Shown piece by piece: positions 58,603-64,000 of a stretch of 64,000 bases of DNA. The stretch's first letter is position 1; every line of letters starts with the position of its first letter. This DNA comes from Mycobacterium sp. Root135 (GTDB lineage Bacteria; Actinomycetota; Actinomycetes; Mycobacteriales; Mycobacteriaceae): NCBI RefSeq assembly GCF_001426545.1, contig NZ_LMEZ01000009.1, positions 549,524-613,523 of the forward strand, in the 5' to 3' direction. The translations under genes and the position numbers were made by a program. The notes under the pieces are model-generated. The model had not been told where the DNA came from. It did not search any database and was given only the letters and a program-made list of their open reading frames with translations.

Positions 58603-59193
58603 CTAGGCCCCCGCCCCGACGAGTGCGGTGCCGACCATGGAGTCGCGGCTGATCAGCGACATCAGGTCGTCGGCCGTCATGTCGTCGGTGCCCGCGGGGC
58701 GTTGGGGGATCACCAGGTAACGGATCTCGGCGCTGCTGTCCCACACGTCGATCTTGACGTCGGCGGGTAGTTCGACGCCGAATTCGGCCAGGACGCTGCG
58801 CGGTTCCTTGACCACCCTGGCGCGGTACTGCGGGTACTTGAACCAGGCAGGCGGAATGCCGAGCAGCGTCCAGGGGTAGCAGGAACACAGCGTGCAGACC
58901 ACGACGTTGTGCCGCTCGGCGGTGTTCTCCACGGCCACCATGTGCTCGGTCTGCAGGCCGGTGAAGCCCATGTCGGCGATGGCGGCGGTGGCGTCGCGCA
59001 GCAGCCACTCCTTGTACTCGGGTTCGGTCCACGCCCTGACGACGACCTTGGCGCCGTTGACGGGCCCCATGTCGTTCTCGAAGGACGCCACCACGGCGTC
59101 GACGGCTTCGTGCTCGGCCAAGCCCTTCTCGACCATCAGTGATTCCAATGCGTTCACCCGCGCCTCGACGTCGGGTAGTGAAAGCCAGTCCAT
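58603..59193 (-). CDS. nthA: Nitrile hydratase alpha subunit, cobalt type
   Basis: A 196-residue subunit. The metal-binding claw is C100-T-L-C103-S104-C105 followed by YPW; Thr at the second position is the cobalt-type signature (iron-type enzymes have Ser). WFKYPQYRARVVKEPR, the usual downstream block, is intact. With the beta subunit it hydrates nitriles to amides. The gene order beta-alpha-activator on one strand is that of cobalt-type clusters. ATG 59193 with GAGGAG about 8 bases upstream. Confidence 0.95.
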   Translation of the reverse strand: MDWLSLPDVEARVNALESLMVEKGLAEHEAVDAVVASFENDMGPVNGAKVVVRAWTEPEYKEWLLRDATAAIADMGFTGLQTEHMVAVENTAERHNVVVCTLCSCYPWTLLGIPPAWFKYPQYRARVVKEPRSVLAEFGVELPADVKIDVWDSSAEIRYLVIPQRPAGTDDMTADDLMSLISRDSMVGTALVGAGA

Positions 59194-59232
59194 CGTCAGA
59201 TCTCCTCGTGTGTTAAGTGTTTGGGGTGGGAA

Positions 59233-59928
59233 CTAGTTGACGGGTTCGAGGTAGTCCTCGAACAGGTCGGCGTACAGATCGAATTCCTCGACGGCGGCGT
59301 CGCCCCAGATTTCAGTCGAGGTGAACCGGACCATGTAGAGCTGGTGGGGGACGTCGGTCTGCTGATGCGCGCTGGCCGCCGGATCGTGGAAGGCGCCGTA
59401 CTGCTTGGCGATCACTCCGCTGGCTCGGTTGAGGTACCCGGGCAGGCGGTTGTGCTTGGTGTCGTGGATGTTTCGCACCCGGACGGTGGCACCGACGTCG
59501 TAGACCGGAGGAGCCTCGGCGGGCAGGTCGTGCGGAGTGCCCTTCCACAGCACGTCGACCATCTTCTCGGCGAAGGGGGAGAGGGTTGCCGGCTTCTCGG
59601 GGTGTGGGGTCATGCTCGGAGCTCCGAGTTCGGCCATCCGGGAGTCGATCTCGTCGTGGCTGATGTACCCCTTGTCGTTGAGCAGCTTCTCCACCGAGAA
59701 CAGCCAGTGGGCGTAGTAGGTGGAATCGGTGTAGTCGCTCCACTTCATCAGCTCGATGCCGTGGCGCTGCTCGTCGAGGTTGAACGCGCCCTTCGCGATG
59801 GCCATCGCGGTGACCGCGTGCATCCGGCCTTCGAAGGGGTAGCGCCAGTCCGGGATTCCGGGTTCGAGGAAGTCGGTGGCGATGGGGCCGAGACCGTCGC
59901 GGCCTCCGACGTCGTGCGGACCGTGCAT
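59233..59928 (-). CDS. nthB: Nitrile hydratase beta subunit
   Basis: A 231-residue subunit with the family pattern: the N-terminal GPHDVGGRDGLGP, FEGRMHAVTAMA, MKWSDYTDSTYYAHWL, then the C-terminal SH3-like barrel with HNRLPGYLNRASGVI and YMVRFTSTEIWGD. It contributes the active-site arginines and the structural partner of the alpha subunit. It is the first gene of the leftward run that ends with the AmiC-like gene; the 256-bp region upstream is shared with cbtB. Confidence 0.94.
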   Translation of the reverse strand: MHGPHDVGGRDGLGPIATDFLEPGIPDWRYPFEGRMHAVTAMAIAKGAFNLDEQRHGIELMKWSDYTDSTYYAHWLFSVEKLLNDKGYISHDEIDSRMAELGAPSMTPHPEKPATLSPFAEKMVDVLWKGTPHDLPAEAPPVYDVGATVRVRNIHDTKHNRLPGYLNRASGVIAKQYGAFHDPAASAHQQTDVPHQLYMVRFTSTEIWGDAAVEEFDLYADLFEDYLEPVN

Positions 59929-60006
59929 GTCGGTTCGTCTCCGATCTTTAGTTCAAGGTAAAAATACTTCCACTGAGCAACTAAACCCATCCTCGGGGCG
60001 GAGCGC

Positions 60007-60037
60007 AAACCCTGCGACCAGTCGTAACGCAGGGTTT
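60007..60037. promoter_or_regulatory. Perfect inverted repeat between nitrile hydratase and cobalt transporter genes
   Basis: AAACCCTGCG (60007-60016) and CGCAGGGTTT (60028-60037), 11-base spacer, in the divergent promoter region. It is a good candidate operator for the MarR-type regulator of the cluster. A second imperfect pair TTTAGTT (59947-59953) and AACTAAA (59979-59985) and a hairpin at 60133-60155 are also present. No cobalamin riboswitch core was recognised. Confidence 0.55.
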
Positions 60038-60184
60038 ACACGAACGGATGCTCCTTGTTAATAACAGATTTCGCATGTCATGTCGGTGCTGTTTTCGGGT
60101 TGACGGCGGCCCGGTGCTGACCCACACTCGCTGCAGCGCGCAATAGTTGCGCTGCGGAACTAATTACTCAGGAGGTCCCTCGAG

Positions 60185-60412
60185 ATGACTGCTTCCCACG
60201 AATCGGTGGCACGCTGGAGCGGCGCCGTCGACACCCCGGACAGCACGGTGGTCGGAACGGCGCTGTGGCTCACGGGGACGACCGTGCTCGCGCTGATCGC
60301 CTACTACTTCCTCGGCTACGACCAGGGCGCGGTGTCGGTGTTCGGCGCCGACACCCACGTCCACGAGTTCGTCCACGACGCCCGGCATCTGCTGGGCTTC
60401 CCTTGTCACTGA
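60185..60412 (+). CDS. cbtB: CbtB, cobalt transporter subunit
   Basis: A 75-residue protein with one membrane helix (about 26-45) and a His-rich C-terminus HVHEFVHDARHLLGFPCH, the CbtB signature. It works with CbtA in cobalt uptake. AGGAGG lies 9 bases before the ATG. Usually CbtAB is tied to cobalamin synthesis; here it is divergent from a cobalt-type nitrile hydratase and followed by an amidase gene, so it probably supplies the enzyme. Confidence 0.9.
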   Translation: MTASHESVARWSGAVDTPDSTVVGTALWLTGTTVLALIAYYFLGYDQGAVSVFGADTHVHEFVHDARHLLGFPCH

Positions 60413-60424
60413 ACGGGATTCGAC

Positions 60425-61237
60425 ATGGAGAAGAAGTACATCGGAATAGGCGTGGCGTCGGGTCTGGTCGCCGGACTCGCGTCGTTCGCCTACGCCCGCC
60501 TCGAAATCTCACCACTGATCGACCAGGCCATCGGCTACGAGGAGGGCCGCTCTCGTGCCGAAGCCGCCCTGACTGGTGAACACGGCCACGAACACGAGGT
60601 CTTCACCAGGGCGCTGCAGGAGAACGTCGGCGCGGGCGTTGGCACCCTGGTGTTCGGCCTGGTGATGGGCGCGTTGTTCGCGGTGGCCTTCAGCGTCCTG
60701 ATGGCGGTGCTGCGTCGGCGCGGGATCCGGGTCGACGCCCGGGCCGCTGCGGCATTGCTCGCCGTCGTCGCGTTCGTGTCGACCACGGTGATCCCGGCGT
60801 TGGCCTACCCGCCGAACCCACCAGGAGTCGGCGTCGGGGACACCATTGGCGACCGGACCACCGCGTACCTGGTGATCGTCGTCGTCTCGGTGGCGCTGGC
60901 GGCGACCGCTGCGGCCGTCGCGCTGCGATTGGCTCCCCGGCTCGGTGGCTGGCTGTCCGGAATCGCCGCGACGGCAGGTTACTTGGCGGCGACGGCGACG
61001 GTGACGGCACTGATGCCGTCGTTCCACGAGGTGCCCGGTCCGATGACGGGACCCGACGGCGAGATCGTATTCCCCGGGTTTCCGGCAGAGGTGTTGAGCG
61101 ACTTCAGGATCGACTCCCTGCTGACGCAGGCGATTCTGTGGTCCGTCGTCGCCGCGGGCTTCGCGGTGGCGTTGCCGCGCACGGCCCGTTTCGATTCCGC
61201 CGCACCGTTCGTAGGAGCTGCGCATGGCAACCGTTGA
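60425..61237 (+). CDS. cbtA: CbtA, cobalt transporter subunit
   Basis: A 270-residue membrane protein with about five helices. The N-terminal MEKKYIGIGVASGLVAGL, the loop GEHGHEHEVFTR with metal-binding His, and a C-terminal helix pair match CbtA. It starts 12 bases after cbtB and overlaps the acetamidase gene by 14 bases, giving one operon cbtB-cbtA-amidase. Confidence 0.9.
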   Translation: MEKKYIGIGVASGLVAGLASFAYARLEISPLIDQAIGYEEGRSRAEAALTGEHGHEHEVFTRALQENVGAGVGTLVFGLVMGALFAVAFSVLMAVLRRRGIRVDARAAAALLAVVAFVSTTVIPALAYPPNPPGVGVGDTIGDRTTAYLVIVVVSVALAATAAAVALRLAPRLGGWLSGIAATAGYLAATATVTALMPSFHEVPGPMTGPDGEIVFPGFPAEVLSDFRIDSLLTQAILWSVVAAGFAVALPRTARFDSAAPFVGAAHGNR

Positions 61238-62219
61238 ATTCACGCCGACCCCGGAGCAGTACGTCTGGACGTTCGGTGGGGCGGAGCCCGTGATGGAGGT
61301 GGCGCCGGGGACGGTCCTGAAGCTGTGGACCGAGGATGCCTTCGCCGGTCGCGTCACCTCGAGTGCCGACAAGCCCAGCGAGGTGCTCAACCCGAAGGAG
61401 CTCAACCCCCAGACCGGCCCGTTCTACGTCACCGGTGCCGAGCCGGGGGACACCCTCGCCCTCCACGTGGTGTCGTTGGAACCGGCGCGGGACTGGGCGG
61501 CGTCCACCACCATCCCGCTGTTCGGTGCACTGACCGGGACCGACCGGACCGCCGGACTGCAGCCGCCACTGCCGGAACTCACCTGGATCTACCAGATCGA
61601 CAGGGCCGCAGGGGTAGCCACGTTCGTCGCCCATGAGACCGACTTCACCATGACGATGCCGCTGGCGCCCATGCTGGGGACCGTCGGCGTCGCACCGGCG
61701 CTGCGTGAGGTCCGCACCACGCTGGTGCCGGACTACTTCGGCGGCAACATGGACACCCCCGAGCTGCGGGCCGGGACCACGGTCTACCTCGGCGTCAACG
61801 TCGACGGAGCGTTGTTCTCCGTCGGCGACGGTCACTACCGGCAGGGGGAGGGCGAGACGTGTGGCACCGCTCTCGAGGGCGCGATGAACGTGACGATCGT
61901 CGTCGACCTGATCAAGGGCGGCGCACCCGCGTGGCCCCGCCTGGAGCACGACGACGCCCTGCTGACCGTCGGCTCCGCGCGCCCGCTCGAAGATGCTTGG
62001 CGCTGTTCGCAAGTCGAGATGGTGCGCTGGTTGAGCGAGCTGTACGGCCTCGGTCCCATGGACGCCTACCAGGTGTGCAGCCAGCTTTGTCAGTCGCCGT
62101 TGGCCAACGTCGTCGACGTCAACTACAGCGCGGTGACCAAGATCGCGAAGTCACTGCTGCCGCAGTCGGATCCGTACGCGGGCACCCACGCCAGGTTGCG
62201 GGCGGTGCCGGTGGGCTAG
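61224..62219 (+). CDS. Acetamidase/formamidase family amidase
   Basis: A 331-residue FmdA/AmdA-type amidase: VLKLWTEDAFAG, YVTGAEPGDTLALHV, a characteristic GGNMDTPELRAG and VGDGHYRQGEGE with probable zinc ligands. It hydrolyses short amides to acid and ammonia and would complete the pathway nitrile to amide to acid. ATG 61224 has GGAG about 8 bases upstream and lies inside the cbtA 3' end. The stop shares CTAG with the convergent aldolase gene. Confidence 0.9.
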   Translation: MATVEFTPTPEQYVWTFGGAEPVMEVAPGTVLKLWTEDAFAGRVTSSADKPSEVLNPKELNPQTGPFYVTGAEPGDTLALHVVSLEPARDWAASTTIPLFGALTGTDRTAGLQPPLPELTWIYQIDRAAGVATFVAHETDFTMTMPLAPMLGTVGVAPALREVRTTLVPDYFGGNMDTPELRAGTTVYLGVNVDGALFSVGDGHYRQGEGETCGTALEGAMNVTIVVDLIKGGAPAWPRLEHDDALLTVGSARPLEDAWRCSQVEMVRWLSELYGLGPMDAYQVCSQLCQSPLANVVDVNYSAVTKIAKSLLPQSDPYAGTHARLRAVPVG

Positions 62220-62869
62220 GTGGACGCGGACTCCTGCCCGTAGCCCGCGAGCCGGCGGCCGACCTCCGCGATCTCCTCCTCGGAGAGCACCCGCACGGGT
62301 GCGCCGCTGGCCATCGCACGCAGCTGGACGTCGCAGATGTACTCCAGATACGCCACCATGCTCAGCACCTTGGGCAGGGCGGCTCCGACCAGGACGGCCC
62401 CGTGGTTGCCCATCAGGGCGGCCGTGCGGTCGCGCAGCGCCGCGGTGACGTTGTCGGCCAGCTGGGCGGTGCCGAACGTCGCGTACGGCGCCACCCGGAC
62501 CGCGCCACCGAAGAGGGCCGAATAGTAGTGCGACGCAGGCACTTCGTCGACGACGGTGGACAGCGCGGTCGACGCCGGCCCGTGGGTGTGGACGACGGCG
62601 GTGTGGCCCAACTCCCGGTACACCGCCAGGTGCAGGGCCAGCTCGCTAGACGGCTGCAGCACCGCGTCGACCGGCCGCCCGTCGAGGTCGTGGATGCCCA
62701 CGTCGCGCGGTGACATCGCCTCGTAGTCAACGCCACTGGGCGAGATGACGACCAGGTCGTCGACCCGGATCGAGACGTTGCCCGCCGTGCCGACCACCAG
62801 GCCGGAGCGGCTCAGGGACAGGCAGGCATCGACGACCTGCCGGCGTTCGGATTCCAGACGAAGGCTCAT
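62216..62869 (-). CDS. Class II aldolase/adducin family protein (fuculose-/ribulose-phosphate aldolase-like)
   Basis: A 217-residue zinc aldolase. Catalytic E76 (PSSELALH) and zinc ligands H94, H96 (VVHTHGPAS) and H156 (MGNHGAV) are all present. It would cleave a sugar phosphate such as fuculose 1-phosphate, or epimerise ribulose 5-phosphate. It overlaps the dehydrogenase stop by ATGA and is the third visible gene of a leftward sugar operon. Confidence 0.87.
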   Translation of the reverse strand: MSLRLESERRQVVDACLSLSRSGLVVGTAGNVSIRVDDLVVISPSGVDYEAMSPRDVGIHDLDGRPVDAVLQPSSELALHLAVYRELGHTAVVHTHGPASTALSTVVDEVPASHYYSALFGGAVRVAPYATFGTAQLADNVTAALRDRTAALMGNHGAVLVGAALPKVLSMVAYLEYICDVQLRAMASGAPVRVLSEEEIAEVGRRLAGYGQESAST

Positions 62870-63903
62870 GGCTCGAGGATGTACTTCGAACCGCGACCGG
62901 CAGCCATGTCCTCAAGGCTCGGCACCAACTGGTCCAGCGGGCGGCGTTCGGTGACGAGCATCGACCCGTCGACCTTGCGGCTCGCCAGCAATTCGACGGC
63001 GGTGCGCACGTAGTTCGGCGTGTGGTGGAAGACGCCCTTGAGCGTGTACTCCTCGTAGTGCATCGCACTCGAGTCGACGGAGAACGGTGCGCCCTTGGGC
63101 GTCCCGCCGAACAGGACGGCGGTGGCTCCCGGGCGCAGCGTGCGCACGGTCTGCTCCCACACCTGGGGTAGTCCAACCGCTTCGATGCCGACGTCGGCGC
63201 CGCGGCCATGCGGCGTCCGAGACTTGATCAGCGCGACGCGGTCCTCGAAGTCCGGCACGTCGGACAGGTCGATCACGTCGACGGCTCCGGCCAGCTTGGC
63301 CTGCTCGAGGCGCCAGGGGGACTGGTCGACGGAGATGACGTTGGCACCGCGCAGCGTGGAGAGCCGCACGAACATCAGTCCGATGGGGCCCGCACCGTGC
63401 ACCACCACGGTGTCGCCCAATTCGATTCCAGTCTCGGCCATTCCGTGCACGACGGTAGCCAGTGGCTCCAGCGGGGCGGCGTCGGCGAAGTCGAGGTCGT
63501 CGGGCAGCTTGTAGGTGTTGCGGGCCACGATCGCGGCGGGAATGAGCACCTCCTCGGCGAACGCACCGTTGAGGAATTCGAGGTTCTCGCAGAGGCTCTC
63601 GCGGTTGCGGACGCACGCCCAGCAGTACCCGCACGGCACGGTGTTGGCGGCTGTCACGCGGTCGCCGACGGCGAACTGGTCGACGCCGTCCCCGACGGCG
63701 GTGATGACGCCGGCGAACTCGTGGCCGAAACGCGCTGGCAGGGTGGGGAACAGCTTCGGGTGTCCGCGCCGGTAGGACTTCAGGTCGGTGCCGCACGTGG
63801 CGGCCGCGCGGACCTCCACCAACACCTCACCCGGTGCGGGTTCGGTGGACGCGACGTCCTCGAACCGAAGGTCCCCTGGCCCGTAGAACATGGCCGCTCT
63901 CAT
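62866..63903 (-). CDS. Zinc-dependent medium-chain dehydrogenase, polyol/sorbitol dehydrogenase-like
   Basis: A 345-residue MDR enzyme. Catalytic zinc ligands Cys in ATCGTD and His-Glu in FGHEFAG; structural zinc site CGYCWACVRNRESLC; Rossmann motif VVHGAGPIGLM followed by an acidic residue (SVDQS), which favours NAD. It probably oxidises a polyol or sugar. The ATG overlaps the stop of the upstream kinase-like gene by ATGA and the stop overlaps the aldolase start. Confidence 0.88.
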   Translation of the reverse strand: MRAAMFYGPGDLRFEDVASTEPAPGEVLVEVRAAATCGTDLKSYRRGHPKLFPTLPARFGHEFAGVITAVGDGVDQFAVGDRVTAANTVPCGYCWACVRNRESLCENLEFLNGAFAEEVLIPAAIVARNTYKLPDDLDFADAAPLEPLATVVHGMAETGIELGDTVVVHGAGPIGLMFVRLSTLRGANVISVDQSPWRLEQAKLAGAVDVIDLSDVPDFEDRVALIKSRTPHGRGADVGIEAVGLPQVWEQTVRTLRPGATAVLFGGTPKGAPFSVDSSAMHYEEYTLKGVFHHTPNYVRTAVELLASRKVDGSMLVTERRPLDQLVPSLEDMAAGRGSKYILEP

Positions 63904-64000
63904 CGGTTTTCTCCTAGTGATAGGTCGTGCAGGTCGTGAAGCAGGTCTCGGGTGGTGGAGTAGAGGCGCTCGTAGATCGACCGCAGGTCGGCATACGCCG
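63900..64000 (-). CDS. C-terminal end of a probable FGGY-type carbohydrate kinase (5' part outside window)
   Basis: An open frame enters from the right edge and ends at TGA 63900-63902, overlapping the dehydrogenase ATG (ATGA). The visible last 32 residues (ADLRSIYERLYSTTRDLLH and following) resemble the C-terminus of xylulokinase/FGGY kinases, which end in a YxxLYxxTRDxxH-like helix. With the dehydrogenase and aldolase it makes a logical polyol catabolic set. The call rests on a short segment. Confidence 0.5.
   Translation of the reverse strand, partial: AYADLRSIYERLYSTTRDLLHDLHDLSLGENR

Noticed and set aside
58603..59928. Thiocyanate hydrolase instead of nitrile hydratase
   Set aside because: That enzyme has three separate subunits; only two subunit genes plus an activator are present, in the order typical of cobalt nitrile hydratases.
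59929..60424. Cobalamin riboswitch upstream of cbtB
   Set aside because: No B12-box or matching core helices were recognised in the 256-bp region; only simple inverted repeats are seen. A covariance search could still change this.
1..64000. Mobile elements, prophage genes, CRISPR arrays and tRNA/rRNA genes
   Set aside because: No transposase, integrase, phage structural gene, spaced repeat array or cloverleaf sequence was recognised on either strand.

Overview
The window is a GC-rich actinobacterial chromosome segment, almost certainly from a Mycobacterium/Mycolicibacterium species. Evidence: strong G/C third-codon bias, GTG starts, 4-base ATGA/GTGA gene overlaps, many likely leaderless starts (a TANNNT box 6-7 bases before the start codon), and a run of genes matching, as I remember it, the order of the M. 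tuberculosis Rv1264-Rv1287 region (pH-type adenylate cyclase, ABC exporter pair, lprB/lprC, SixA-like phosphatase, SbcD/SbcC-like pair, oppABCD, cysD-cysNC, Rrf2 regulator). No tRNA, rRNA, CRISPR array, insertion sequence or prophage was recognised.

Layout. 1-9.2 kb: a partial gene of uncertain family, a deoxyinosine glycosylase, a DUF899 protein, an adenylate cyclase, a copper chaperone/efflux ATPase operon with a copper-type operator, an acyl-CoA synthetase, an AIM24 protein and two small proteins. 9.2-18.5 kb: ABC exporter heterodimer, two DUF3558 lipoproteins, phosphatase, SbcDC-like nuclease pair. 18.5-22.6 kb: two flavin monooxygenases of organosulfur type and a hydrolase. 22.6-28 kb: oligopeptide permease. 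28.2-36.6 kb: a two-component system flanked by small secreted proteins and followed by a glycosyltransferase cluster (GT39, GT2-GtrA fusion, GT39). 36.6-40.5 kb: AbiEi/DUF559 protein, sulfotransferase, TetR and DUF1214 protein. 40.5-44.1 kb: cysD-cysNC-cysQ sulfate activation operon, preceded by a short leaderless upstream ORF. 44.2-50.4 kb: isochorismatase-like hydrolase, glycoside hydrolase, FMN protein, nitrilase, Rrf2 regulator, nitronate monooxygenase and a small secreted protein. 50.4-53.3 kb: a NarL-type two-component operon with a DUF4097 protein. 53.4-55.7 kb: DoxX-like protein, LLM oxidoreductase and a 2-oxoglutarate dioxygenase.

56.0-62.2 kb is the main accessory block: a cobalt-type nitrile hydratase (beta, alpha, activator with a His/Asp-rich tail) co-directional with a DUF1097 membrane protein, a MarR regulator and an AmiC-like amide sensor. 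It is divergent from cbtB-cbtA (cobalt uptake) and an acetamidase/formamidase. Together these genes would import cobalt, mature the enzyme, sense the amide product and convert nitrile to amide to acid plus ammonia. 62.2-64 kb holds the end of a sugar/polyol catabolic operon (FGGY-type kinase end, zinc dehydrogenase, class II aldolase).

The most interesting signals are regulatory. (i) A conserved 38-bp promoter block occurs twice, at 49974-50011 and at 53293-53330 (opposite strand), linking a NarL-type two-component operon to a small secreted protein. (ii) 11-bp-spaced CA(T/C)AG direct repeats lie in front of three transcription units of the two-component/glycosyltransferase locus. (iii) A leaderless 15-codon ORF overlaps the cysD start codon.
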